This document shows, in pieces, positions 1 to 15,735 of a DNA stretch of 64,000 nucleotides. The DNA comes from Laetiporus sulphureus 93-53. Taxonomy: Eukaryota; Basidiomycota; Agaricomycetes; Polyporales; Laetiporaceae. The first letter of the stretch is position 1. The number at the start of each line of letters is the position of its first letter. The position numbers and the translations under genes are program-made. Under the pieces are notes generated by a model. That model was not told the DNA's origin. It worked only from the letters and a program-made list of their open reading frames with translations, and made no database searches. The DNA lies in assembly GCF_001632365.1 (NCBI RefSeq), contig NW_024468518.1, forward strand, positions 786,199-850,198. The letters are read 5' to 3'.

Positions 1-397
1 ACCGCTGATGAGAGCCGCAGTAAAGCCTGCGAAGACACCATCTCTTCTGGCGTCCTGTGAAGTGTGTTGACGTTCGTAGCTGTTCGCAGGCAGTTGCGTC
101 GTATTCTCACCTTTTTGCATATGTCCACCGTATCCGCAGGGAGGCCATATGCTGCGTCTTCGATCTTCGATGTGAACATGGATGATTGCTTGCCGGAGGG
201 AGGTGTACAAACGGAGATCAGCCACCGGCTCAGTCCTGCCTCAACTTCAAACCAGCCAGACGCGTCCCGTCACACTACTTACGTTTACGAACGGATGTCA
301 CGATTCTGAGATGGGTTGTGACGAGACGTGACTGTACGCGTCCTCGCTCGACACACGCTGCAGCCGTTGTTCCTCTCTCTCGCGCCATCCTCACTGA
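1..397. other. Window edge and upstream region of SPO22
   Basis: No gene can be supported here. The first 60 bases read on the + strand as a short open tail ending TGA at 58-60, which could be the last codons of an upstream + strand gene, but 19 codons are too few to judge. The remainder is the likely 5' flank of the SPO22 gene. No clear TATA box is visible. Confidence 0.3.
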
Positions 398-3300
398 ATG
401 TCGGCAACGAAGCGAAAACTCAAGCATGACCCCTTGGATGTGGCTCAGACGATCACAGGTAAACCGGCTGCTCTGCTCAGCATGGCGTGTCTAAGATATG
501 GGGCATTCAGATATCCTGAATGCCCTCAAGCCTGAGCTTAAACGCAATCCCCTTGCCCGGTCTACATGTGCCGAACTGCATCGGCTCGCTTCGCTCGCCG
601 AGCCTCTCGTCCGACAGCGCCCACGGCCCACTGAAGACTGGATTCGCATTGCCAACACGCTAGACTCCGAAGGTATGGCGCGCGCACCGTCAGCCCATGA
701 GATGGCTCAGAGATCGCAGGTGTCTCTCTGTGGAATACATCGGCTTCTGCGCGAGATGATGATACGGAGGATGGTCGGGCGACCATTGCTGCTCGTAAGC
801 ATCAGTCCGTGTTGAGCGCTGGGAACCCACTCAAGCCCCAATTATGATGTCCCCACCCACAGTGAGGCTAGCAGGTTTTCGGCTGATTGAGGCCGGACTG
901 GAACCAAAACCGGGCGTGGAAAGTAATTATACTAACTATAGCCGTGGAAACAAGGTATTCATAACAACCGTTACAGCCCTTATGCATATACTTCAACTGG
1001 CTAGTAAAGCCGGTGTCAGCCTAGCAGGTTCGTGCGTCCAGGAGCTTCCTCGGGAGAACACGGTGACGACCCTTTTGACTGTCGCAGCTAGCGGAAACCA
1101 TGATACCGCAGCTCATGTGCTCGCATGTGCAGCGCAGGTTCTGCTTCGCAATTTTAGACCTACACCGCTCAGTGTCACTCACATCTCCGTTTCAGTACGA
1201 GGAGGCCCTGAAGAAGGCTGAGGACCCCGAGGAACAACACGCGAGCAGCCGCGCGCGTGCAATTGTTGTCTATTATTCGAGCAGAATGGAAGCGGCGAGT
1301 ACCCGTTCATCAGGCAATGTCACGCGCTAATGCGGATATCTAGGCTTGGAGAGAAGATAACAATACTGTAGCCGAATTTATGTTGCAGAAGATCATAGGT
1401 AAGCGCTATCCGGCGGCCCTACTCAGACTCATGCGACCTCGCCTAGAAAATGAATACTTGGCGCTGTTATTGCCACAAGACGTGAGATGACTCCACACGA
1501 ATTGCGGAATTCCTATTGACGGATCATCATAGCGGGGATCACTCGCATCTAAGCTATTGGAGATAGGCAAAGCTCTACTGAGAGCAGGTTCACGAGTCAC
1601 TGATGTAACTTTGCGGGGAAGGCGTGCCGGCGATGCTGTGAAGTGGTTACAGAAGGCATTTACTGTTTTGGAATACCTGGATGAAGCAAGTAGCCCGGGT
1701 AAGGGCGATTTGAAGGTTTGTTCAATCGCGTGGCATTCTGTTGTTTACTAATCAGTTGAATAACTCCTCCGGCAGAAGTCCATTCTTCGAAGCCTATGTG
1801 AGCGTCAATCAAGTGGAGCAGGTTGGTTGCACGTCCTCACGATCCGGCGATTCGGACAGCTCGGGCGTATTTCCTCTCTTCCTCCGAAGATGAAGAGAAT
1901 CTGGTCCGTGCTGAAACAACCCTGAACGAACTCGCTTCGTCAATGGACATGACAGAGCTTGTCAGTTGCCAATTCAAGTGTATTGTTTGGTGATGTTAAC
2001 AATGTTGGATGCCTCATGCTCTAGACGTCCAACGAACACCAGCAGCTGCAGTGGATGAAGATAGCTATTCTGAAGAAGCGGAAAGCTCCGCAACCAGTGC
2101 TACTCGAAGGTGATTCTCTCTATTAGTAGCGATGGCCGAATTTTACTCATCAGTAGTACAGCGTTTCAGTCTATTGTGAATCACATGAAACTGACCGAAG
2201 GCAACGTGACTGAGTGCCGTAGTTTCACCCATTCATCGATCAGCCACTTACATGTTCGTCTCAGCGTGCTGCAAGAATTGAGGAGCTTGAATCAGGAACA
2301 GTGAGTGACATGTCAGTTCAGTGACTTCAAGCGGCTAGGTGGTTGAGGCTGTCCAGCAGCGTCCTCGTAACCGCCGTCCATCAGCGCTGTCTGCAACGAT
2401 GCATAGAGGCCGAAGACAACCCTTTGGCCAGCGGCCACGTTGACCGGCTAATACTGTCATTAATCTTCCATTGCTCTAAGGATATAGACCATTCCAGAGC
2501 GATGAAAGATCTCGACGCTGCCTTCGCGAGTATGTATGGCGATCTCGGATGCGGTACAACACTTATCCACCCCAGATCTAGCAAATGCCGAATTCGAGCT
2601 GTCCAGGACATCAGCCACGGCATGCCTGACGGTGAGGCGAGATTACTATTGCGCGGATACTGGTGTTCAGCAAGACTTCAGCTGCTATGGCAGTTCGGAG
2701 ATCGTCTATATCAGGCGAAACGTTGGCCGGCGGCTGCCGATTGGTTTCTGGCCGGCACCCACCAGCTTTTTGCCGCAGTGTCGAAGCTCAGTGACTCGAG
2801 GTGTCTTCGTAAAGCTGCCCTATGCTACGTGCAACAGGGAAATTTCGCTCAAGCGGCTGCCGTGATCCGTCGCGCCGCTAGTGATGAAGCCGCAACTCAT
2901 TATGTCAAACTGTTAGTTGCCGTACATGAAGGTGCGAAACGTAATCCCGCCCTTGATTTCCCGCTTTTACCTGATATATATCATAAACTCTAGGTCTTGA
3001 AGATGAATGTAAGATTAATTCGTGATGAAATGTCAGTGCAGTGTGCTCATTACCGCTTGGCACGATGCAGCCATCCGCGCAGTGAAGGCGATGGTGACTG
3101 CATCCGATTTCAACCACAAGATGCTGATGCTTGCCACTCGGCTCGCGAACGAATCCGATATGAAGACGCTGCTTCTATCAGTTCTAGAGGAACTGCTGGA
3201 AACAGTCAAGGCTGGTGATAATCCCGATATCACACCCGAAGCGATCACGCTGGTCCGATGCATCATCCGACTGCTCGTGAAGCTCCTGGGGGAGCCTGGC

Positions 3301-5030
3301 TGCCACCAGTGCGTTCTTTGTTTCAGGATGCTTCCTAATTCAGTGGTCTCTCACGTTTGTCACTAGGACACAGTTGGTTCCGGTGTTAGTCCGCCACTTC
3401 AAGACCGGTGAACTTCCGATCAGTTCGTGCTTGCTGATAAATCTGCTTTGCTTACTGGTCCGGCTACAGCACAAGCTCTGGTTCAGAACTTAGATCCGCG
3501 GACCAACGCTGCATTGATCTCCCGAGATATATCGTGGCTCTGGCGCACCGCGTACAACATCGCAGTCCAGGGATGTGCCGAGTGGGAAGACTCACTAGAA
3601 TGTGTTTCCGATCTGTTTGATATAGCACGACAGGTAGGATGTGCCGCCGTTGCAGGTCTTCACCGTGTAATCTCATCCTCGCATCCAACAGCTCCTTGAG
3701 TGCTACAACGATTCCGCGCTGACGGATGTCGATGTGGAGATCCCCATACATATCATGGAAGCATCGTTCGCTGCCATTGCAGGAAGAGGTTTGGTTATTC
3801 TACTGGGAGCTGGCAGACGATGAAGCTCATGCTGATTTCAGTCTTCGCTCTTCGGCCGCAATTCGCAAATGCCCAGGTAATAGAATTCTGACGTGCGATC
3901 GATGCGGCTTGCGGCTTGCTGAATGCAGCATCATTTGTGGCACAGGCTGAGCCTATGCAAGCACTGTCGGAGGACATCGCCGTCAGCAAGAAGCGCATAC
4001 GGGCCGTAATCGACAGCACGAAGCTACTTGACGCCGAGGACATCACACGTGTAGAGTCATTCATTCAAGTTCTGCACGTTTTTGAAGCGGAGATTCTGTG
4101 CAAACTGAAGGACTGGGAACGCTTGCTTCCCACGATCAAGGTACAGGATCTAACATCTCGCCTGCCTATTTCGGTTTGACACGCCGTGGAAGGACGCCAT
4201 GCAGTCGGAAGTGCTCGCTGCGGACTATTTTGAAGCTATCACAGATATTCTGGTGTGTTGCCCTACACAGGTTATAGAAGCATCCGTACTCAAGGAACGT
4301 CTGCAGTGGGCGGAGCAAGATTGCCCGGTACATGGTAGGTAGCGGCGGCATGCTAGCTAAAGAGCCGAGCTTACCCCTTTTAAGTGTTACTGACAGCGCT
4401 GGAAGTGAGTCGAACATTTGATGTTAGTATGGTGCTGACAATACTTCGTGCGATTCTCGTAGGCAATACTCCATACTAGCCTGGACCGCAGTTCCCTCTC
4501 GATCGACAAATTCGCGAGGTGGCTACGAGCTATTTGTATGATGCTTCTATCGAGAAACACCGCCGCCGATAGGGCGAAAGCGATCGGATACGTCGAGCAA
4601 GCGGTCCATGTCCTGGAGAATCACGGCACAGAGACAGATTCTGAAGTACAGTCTTCTTCTATCATAGCCAAGCTGAGTCTGATAGATGGCGCGAGGCTTA
4701 TCCGATGGATGAACGACACTGGTTGCTCGGCACAGCATACAACACTGGTATTGAATGCCTACAGTTCGTGGCATACTTTCTGATGATCAGAGCAACGTGC
4801 AACCGCTGAACATCTCCGCAGTGCGTCATCGCTAGATGAAGCGAAGCGATGGTTCGAAGCGTCCAGTACCGTGTGCCGCTTTATACCCAATGGGAACGAA
4901 CGGGCCGAGAAGGTTGAAACTCTCCCATCCGCTTCTCCCCATATCATTACTAAAGATGCATTAGATATCGGAAACTTACTCACAGCTGCTGGCGCGCTAT
5001 ACAACCCACTCCGTCGCTCGGCCAGGCTGA
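398..5030 (+). CDS. Meiosis protein SPO22/ZIP4 family (TPR repeats)
   Basis: Probable Zip4/Spo22 (TEX11) protein. In yeast and animals the family forms a long TPR-like superhelix on meiotic chromosomes and, within the ZMM group, promotes synapsis and class I crossovers. The frame is split into well over ten short exons. I start at ATG 398 (MSATKRKLKHDPLDV); intron 459-510 then leads to DILNALKPELKRN. Recognisable pieces in order are LRLAGFRLIEAGLE (about 880-930), EEALKKAEDPEEQ (about 1200), ARAYFLSSSEDEENL (about 1860-1900), LQLLWQFGDRLYQAKRW (about 2670-2730), EVWLFYWELADDEAHADF (about 3785-3840) and DERHWLLGTAYNTGIECL (about 4703-4757), the last being the typical family core. Intron 4913-4964, with a TACTAA-like branch site, joins RAEK to ISETYSQLLARYTTH and a stop at 5028-5030. 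Family assignment is from remembered family features; internal exon borders are approximate. Confidence 0.83.
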
Positions 5031-8317
<3,287 letters not shown>

Positions 8318-8424
8318 TCCTTCCGATCCACTGAAATAGCGACAGACCTCCAATTACAATGATATATGCTATGTTACACATGTCATGGTCAGTAAGTACA
8401 AGTGCCCAATATGTAAGATGAGTA

Positions 8425-11400
8425 TCACAACGTCTCCCACCCTCCGCTGTCTACCGTACCCTCCAGCTTCCTCGCGATCAACGTGGGCACGCCGTGATTC
8501 AGCCACACTCTACGCACTTCCTCCCATCTCGCATGATGCAGGAATTGCCTACGCCCGCGCCTTATGAGCATGGTCAGACACATAGTTCGGTCCGGATGGA
8601 AGTCAACTCACCTCATAGAGATATCAACCTCGCCATGGCTATCGAGGTAGGGCGATTGTCCGAATGTCCCATTATTGGCATACAGATACAGGACACAGCA
8701 TCGCTTCGCAAGGAAGTAAATGCCGACAGGCCCAGCGCACCTGCTTGATTGTCAGATTCTCCGCTGTGCTGCACCTCATGATGACAACTTACTCTCGCGT
8801 ATGCATGTTACATTCCCCACGGTAGCCGTTCTCGACATCCATGCAGCAATGGCTTTGCATACAACATGTTGTCCCGCAGATTAGGCAGATCGCAGCATCG
8901 AGGGGGACAGTCTTGCAGCGAGCGCACGTCATGATCTTCTCCTGGTCGAGATACAGATGATCCAGAACCAACGGCAGCCGTGCCAAATGGTATGTGCAAG
9001 GATATTCCAGAATGACTCCGCAATTCAACTGAGAAGCTGCATGAGAAGTGCCATAATGCTGGCACCACACCGATAGGGCGGTCTGCAGTGTATCCTGATT
9101 AGGAAGATCGGACAGCGGGGGTATATCAAGCATCGTCAGCAACCGTCGATATTCGCAGACATCGTCACTTGCTGGAGGTGTGGGGAATGCGGATGGAAGC
9201 ATGGCACGGCATAGAATGGCGGCACGTCGTAAGAAGGGCAGCGTGAACATATACAACAACTTCTCGACGCGAGCTTCGCCGAAGGAATGGAACACCATCT
9301 CGCCAGCTTGCTCGAATACTGGCGAGTGTCGGACAACAGATATGAAGAACATACGAACATCACCGAAGAGATGCTCGTACTGGCGTTGTGCAACGCTAGT
9401 CACATGATGGCTTCGAGTCTTGTTTAGGATGTATACCAGGCCGATGACCGTCCGTGCAAGACACGCATAGTAGGTGAGGATGAGCACTTGCCGCAACATA
9501 TCGGGTGCTACTGCGGCAGTTTCAACGAGAATTGTGAGCGGATCGCGGAGAAGTAGGGGGTACGTAAACGAGGTGAGGGATCCACGACTCCACTCTGGTA
9601 ACAACCGTTTGATAATGGCATGGCGCATTGCATCCCTTCCTTGATCTGGCCTGTGCTTGAAGCTGAGAGTGACGAGTTTGGTGAGACATGTTACCAGCCC
9701 ACGGATCATACGATAGTGGGAATCTGCTAACGAATCAGCAACGATGCGCCCTGGAGAACCCATGCCTCGCTGCGCTACTTCCAATGACGCAATTGTATAG
9801 CCAACCAACTCTTCCGGTAGATACATCCCTGCGCCGCGCTCGCCGGGTTCTGGTTCTGGATGGTCTCGCAGGTGACGACTCTGCTGCGAGATGTTCTTCG
9901 ACACTATCATGACTGTGTCGACCATCTTATGCACTTCTATGTTATCCGGAGAATCTGGAATGCGAACAAATGTCTGATACATGGTGTCTTGCGCGGCCCA
10001 GAACACGAATTCTCCTGAGCCACTGCGGAACTGCAGCGACTCGAGCACTGGATCAGCCTTTGACTTGAGGATACTGATGCCGGCTGCGCGCGTCCACTCC
10101 GTGAATGGAAGGCCATTCAATTCGGTGCTTGTCGAGTCAGTCGCTACCGGAAGGATGACGTTTCCCAAACTTTTGCACAAAGGGCAGATATACTCTTTCC
10201 GGGGTATACTTTCAGGGTGGTTTCTGGTCGCCTGCGCCCGATGACGTTGTCTGATTGAGCCACTGTAAACAGTAAAACAGTCTAGGTGCATCATATGGCT
10301 GCAAATCGACGCATGAAGGCCGAATCGAGTATACTGAGCGGGAAACCCCTCGAAGCTGTGAGTGCTTCGGGCTTTGTAATCTGTGGAAAGGCTGACGGAA
10401 GGAGGGAAACTCGTGTGGACTGCATGTTCTTCTGCCCGGTCAAGTGAATCGTCGGCAAGCAGGGCTTCATTTATGTAGGCATGCTGACCATCAGGCTGTC
10501 GGCGGAGGAGTCTACTAGGTTGTAGGAAGCCAAGAGAGCCGAACGGCTTCGCATGATTCAATTCTTCTTGGCAGACAATGCAAGTGCCATAGGAAATTGG
10601 TGCTTCCGGCATGCCATCCATATCTTCATCCTCATCGTCGTCGATATCTTCGAAATTGGTTGCGAAGCTGGCTTGCTGAGCCTTCATTTGCCTCATGATA
10701 GCCTCTTGTCGAGCCTTCGCAGCGCGTTTCTTGGCTTCTGCTGGGTCAACAGCATCCATTGCGACCTCAGGGATCTGCCTTCGCTTCATGACCTCATCTC
10801 GTTCGTGGAGAGCAATTTGGTCCAAGGTCCAGCCTACGCGGGCCTTGTACGGCTTGTACTTATCGTGATGCTCCAGCACGCAGAGGATATCGAGAAGGTT
10901 CTTATCTTCTTCGAAGTGCTTACCCACTGTAAAACCACTGAATGCCGATGGCCGCTCTGTGATGGCGAGCATCACCAAGTGCACGAGCTGGTCGAGGACC
11001 GCCTCGGAAGAGGGAGGAGCGGCGCCTTCAGCGTCAGTGATGACGAGAATGTTGTAGATACCATAGAACATGATTTGCAAGAGAACCTCAGACTCGAACG
11101 CAGACGAGACAGTGGTGAAGGGGCCTTCCGTGATGTTCATCGGCTTGGGAACGATTACGGGATCCTCCACGCCTGTCTTCTTCTTCAGACGATTGCGCAA
11201 CACAGTCTCCACGTCCTCACGCTTATTCCGCGTGTAGTGGTAGAAGAATGGGTTCACCTCCTCATACGCTTCGTCCTTGAGTTCGTACACCCCCGAGTCC
11301 GCAGTCGACTCCGGCGGCTTGAAGTTCGCCACTTCTTTGAGCACCCGTTCGAAGGCAGCGTCGTCCACCAACCGCTCTGCTACGCGTTTCGTCACATCCG

Positions 11401-14154
11401 TGAACGTGCACGGCCCAACCGCAAGTGCGTGTACGATCTCCCTTCGGATTGCCAGAGGCATCGACAGCTTCGTGGCATTGGCGGTCTCTGTCAAAATTGT
11501 GATGATGACATACAGCAGCTCCTCCACCATGCTAGGCAGTTGCGCGCTTTCGTACACCAGATGCAGAGTAGCACCTTGGAAGTACTCTGTTAATTGGAAG
11601 CGGTCAAGCATGCTGATGAGAACCGTGTTTGGGTCCAAGATGACCAACGCAGTTTGGAGCAAGAACAGGTCGAGATCGTAGCATAGCTCCCGTAGCATAA
11701 AGTCGCGATAATGCATGAGCTGGCCTCTGATCGCAAATCCGTTGCGAACCCAGAGACCCGTCCTGATTTGCGCGATCATAGCTAGGACTATGTGCAAAAA
11801 TGAATTAAACAAATGAATCCCATGTGATGCAAAAAATGATTCACCTCGCAAAGGGTAGTCAACGATTGTCAGGATCGCCTGTTCACTGACATTTCGCATG
11901 CACACGTCTCTCAAGCTGCTCATCCCAATCTCTCGTAAAGACCCCTCGCTCAAGATATCGACGTGCTTTAATAACTCGGCAAGCAACCACTGCAGCGAGT
12001 GGTGGAAGCTCACCCATCCATCCATGACGTCGAACTTGACCACTTGGTATGTCCTGTTCGCGAAGTTCACATCATGGAAGAGGACAGGCGGGAAGCGCGT
12101 GGTGTCCCGCTGACCGTCCGCCACCGCAGACGCCATCAGAATATGGTGCATGACGGTTGTAATCGCAGCCACAAGCTCGGCAGCAGTCGCCCGAGAGAAC
12201 GCCTCTCCGTACACCTTGATGACTCGCGATAGTGAGAGGGTGACATTAAACACGCTGATCCAAGCATCTGCTTCGTATTCGACGTGGCTGGTGGCCGCAC
12301 GCTTGTTGGGGTTCACGCACATGAAAATCTGACACGTCTTCGAGAAGTGCGTGATGTACTCCCGGTTGTGCGCGATGAGCTGCTGGACGGACTCGTTGTG
12401 GCAGAGATACCGAAGATCGCTGAAAACGGGCATGAACCGCTTGGACTTGAATGGGTACGCATCCACTTCGATGTCGACATTTGGATCGGGAGGATAGACG
12501 ATCCGTTTGCCTTGGATCTGGTTTGTGAAGAAGGCAGTAATGATAGAAAGGAGACGGGAAATGATGTTATGCTGCCGGACGATGTATAGCGCCACAGAAG
12601 GGACGGTGAATAATTGTAGCGCAAAGTATTTGATAGATGTCTCGGCTTCACGGTCCACGAGGAGGTACAGGTCGATTATCTTGTGATACACACTTGCAAA
12701 GTGTGAGGCTGAGTGATTAAATATCAACGACAGTACATTACAGACAATGCGTATGAAGTTCACCAATTGCGAGTTTGTGCTCATGGCTCAATGTGATCAA
12801 CGAGGCATAGATCTCCTTCAGATTGAGGCGCGGCTTCTTCCACAATCTGACATGATAGAGAAAGAGCCAATGCATGCGTGACGGATCCTGGATATCGGCC
12901 AAAACCTTTGCGGTGTCGTGTGTAGGCAGAAGGGAGTAGTTCTTCCTCGGAGACAACAGCTCCGCCGCGATGACTTCGCGCAGGATCAAAGTGTCAGTCC
13001 CCAGCCGGCTACGTGTGAGATCTAGCAGCCACTCGATGATGACCTCTGCCACCTGCTCGCGGAAAGTGTCGTAAGCTCTGCGTACGGTCACGCCGAGATC
13101 TATCTGCGACAACGTCTGTGCAAGTTCCAGAAGACGCACAGTGTTACCATTCATTTCTACCACTTCGCGGCCGTTGTCGTCTAGTCGATCGATCGCCTCG
13201 GTGGCCTCCTCCTTAGAGCGATTGGTGACATCGCATAGCAGCTTTATCAACTCGTCGAACGAGTGTTTATCGTCATTCCATATGACAACACTATACTGCT
13301 CCCTCATCATGGGGTCTCCAGAGAGTTGTGCGTGCAGGTCGTCGTCGGTTGTGGGAGGACTTGTCTCGTCTGGCGAGAAATCGAGAGTGTCCAGAATGAA
13401 GTCAAGTGCATAAGCGACGGTCCTCGACATCGTGTCTCGCAGCTCCATAGGCACGGAGACCCTGTACGGATAGTCTCTGACTGGTGGAACATCTTGGCCC
13501 AGCATTACTCGTGCACTTGCTCTAGGAGTCGACTGCAATGTCTTGAGAGCGAATGCGCTTAAATAGTCAGAGATCTCAGGCTTCGGGGGATGGTACGGGC
13601 ATTGTATGGTAGATCTCCAGGCTTCGACGTCGCCGCAGTCGCAACAGCCTCCAGACTGTTGAGCGATGAAGAAACTGACATTGTGGTCAGAATGGTCGGT
13701 CGCCTCAAAGCATCGCGAGCACAGCACACAGCTATCATCTAGCGCGCAATCTCTGTGTTACATTACACTATTAGCGTCTACTACCTTGAGATCAGAGCAA
13801 CCCTCACTTGCAGCGGAAACATGCCTCGCCCCTTTTGAAGATGTGGCCACACGGCCGGCCTGGGATTACCGGAGGATCTTTCTGCGACGTTGCAGAGTTC
13901 TGTACTTCGCTTAACATAGCATGCAAGGGCAGACTGGAGTTGGAGTTGGGTAGAAACAAATGCGCATATGGTCCCCAAAATGCATCATACAGCTCGGATA
14001 GGATCTCAGCGCGTGTTGCAGGTGTGAACACGTATTTGCGCGAGCCTGGCATCGTCTCCAGAGCGAAACGCAGACGCGAGAGCGGGTCGGTACTTCTGTC
14101 GCGAGGATGCATGGCTGCGAGCAATCTGGATGAGATGGATGACAGACTAGTCAT
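8425..14154 (-). CDS. UBR1: E3 ubiquitin-protein ligase UBR1 (N-recognin)
   Basis: Large RING E3 of the N-degron pathway. It binds destabilising N-terminal residues and, with an E2 of the Rad6 type, ubiquitinates the substrate for the proteasome. Start is ATG 14154-14152. The UBR box is assembled across intron 13753-13807: GRPCGHIFKRGEACFRC joins DCALDDSCVLCSRCF and ends GGCCDCGDVEAW. A ClpS-like type-2 pocket follows (YSVVIWNDDKHSFDELI, about 13300-13060). Intron 12709-12763 joins HEHKLAI to ASHFASVYHKIIDLYLL. The third exon is about 3.9 kb and carries the RING-H2 (CIVCQEE near 10580, CSHMMHLDCF, YICPLC near 10185). Two further introns restore the C-terminal cap: CAGPVGIYFLAKRCCVLYLY, GQSPYLDSHGEVDISM and VWLNHGVPTLIARKL, with stop TGA at 8427-8425. 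The domain set and order match fungal UBR1 throughout. Confidence 0.95.
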
Positions 14155-14415
14155 GGCAGGCCTTGCTTGTGCGCGTGTACATCAGGTGCACGGAAACTCA
14201 CTTGCGTAATCAGGCTTGAAAACGGCCAGCCAAACGAAAATACACCGAGACCGTCGTATCGAACCAGAAAGAGGAGATCCTCGTGAATGCAATGAGGAGG
14301 TCGAATGGCTAGCCAACGGTGGCGGTCTGTGGCGGTCCTACAGACAAGCGCTCGCTCGATCATCGCGCTCGACATCACCGTTGGTCCGCTCACTGTTTAA
14401 CACAACTAGCCAGAC
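14155..14415. promoter_or_regulatory. Shared divergent promoter region UBR1/TRS33
   Basis: Only about 261 bases separate the start codons of the head-to-head genes UBR1 (-) and TRS33 (+), so both core promoters must lie here or overlap the 5' ends. I see no convincing TATA box. The call rests on gene arrangement only. Confidence 0.5.
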
Positions 14416-15339
14416 ATGTCCTCAAGAACATCCTTCCAAAATTCTGCTACTGGCTCATCGGCGTCTGCGTCGTCTCTTGTCTCTATGGCCGACCCGCCTC
14501 TCAGACAGATGGACGGTGCAGCAGTGGACTACTTTCTGATCGAGATGGTCCACACGTTACGTGCATCGTCGGCGGTCGCAACAGCGCGGGCGAAAAAGGT
14601 AGAACGAGATATGATTGAAGCGGGACTATTGCCTTCCCCACCCCCCGCTTCTTCGTCATTGAGAGACGTACAAAGAGATTCAGCAGGAAGTCTCGCGTCT
14701 CGAGGTGGTGGAAAGGCTACAGTCGAAGACGAGGACGAAGGCGTGCGAACACGGTTAGAGGCGATAGGAATGCATGTCGGAGCAAACATGACTGAACGGT
14801 GAGAGGCATAGATGAGCGAGATTAACGTACGCGCTGAAGTGCTGGTCTCAGTCTATGTCATGATCGAGGGCTCTTTGCGGATACTCTCGATGCTGTGAAG
14901 TTCATCTGTAAGGATCTCTGGGCCGCATGCTGGGACAAGCAGGTGGACAATCTACGAACGAATCACCGAGTACGTGTGAATCATCTCCTGTCAGTGCAGG
15001 TCTCAATTTTTCTAGGGTATTTACGTTTTGCAAGACCACACCTTCAAGCCTATCGCACGCATATCAAGCTGGGAGGGGCGAGCAGAAGCATTGAAAAAGG
15101 CGAAACTAGTATGCATCTAATTAGACTGTTATGGAACATGACATAACGTTACCCTAGTACGTCACAATGTCTGCTGGTATCCTTAGAGGTGCCCTCGTCA
15201 GGCTCGGTTATCAGGCCACTGTTGTCCCCGAAGTGACAGTGCTACCGCAATGTAAGACTTGTACTCTAGGTCATTGTACGATCCCTCATCTCGTTCCGCT
15301 ATAGGCAGCTTCCAGCTTCGACTGCCGAAAGGCCCGTAA
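14416..15339 (+). CDS. TRS33: TRAPP complex subunit Trs33/TRAPPC6
   Basis: Small core subunit of the TRAPP tethering complexes, which act as GEFs for Ypt1/Rab1-type GTPases in ER-Golgi and Golgi traffic. From ATG 14416 a Ser/Ala-rich leader leads into MDGAAVDYFLIEMVHTL. A low-complexity acidic insert follows, then RLEAIGMHVGANMTER. After introns come DTLDAVKFICKDLWAACWDKQ, DNLRTNHRG, VYVLQDHTFKPIARISSWEG, RAEALKKAK, MSAGILRGALVRLGYQATVV and PEVTVLPQ. A last intron with a split Cys codon gives CSFQLRLPKGP and TAA at 15337-15339. These segments correspond in order to the Bet3-like fold of TRAPPC6/Trs33, including the characteristic RGAL.RLGY stretch. The insert between the first helix and the RLEAIG segment looks longer than in animal TRAPPC6. 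About five introns. Confidence 0.92.
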
Positions 15340-15735
15340 AGACAGCAATACCGCTTGGGTTGTAATGTTTACTCTGCCCCTCTTCTCTTACTCGCATACC
15401 ACCTACCGGATGCAAGACGGGACATGCCGGGATCACTTTGCCCAATCCGCTGCCCCTCGTGAACGGAGCACAGCAAGATGTGTGATCACGGGCCATTTCA
15501 CGGTGGACGAAGGCGACGCTTATGCTCCTATCTGCCATACCGCAGTACTATAAGAATACCGCGAGCACGAAGGCAGGACTCCTGCAGTGTATACTTCTCA
15601 TTGGGCGAAGCAATACGACCTGTACCTGTACTGTTCGAGCATCGTCGATCGCGTTACATGACATGATGATAGATGCTGCAATATACAGTAGACTCCCCGA
15701 GTCACCGGACCATTGATACTTCGGACAAGCTGCAC
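15340..15735. other. Intergenic between convergent genes
   Basis: About 400 bases between the convergent ends of TRS33 and the MYND gene. It presumably contains both 3' UTRs. Short open stretches exist on both strands but none has coding character. Confidence 0.45.

Noticed and set aside
10553..11593. 346-codon + strand open frame inside UBR1
   Set aside because: It is antisense to the large UBR1 exon, which has a full domain set; the frame starts without supporting motif and arises from codon usage of the real gene.
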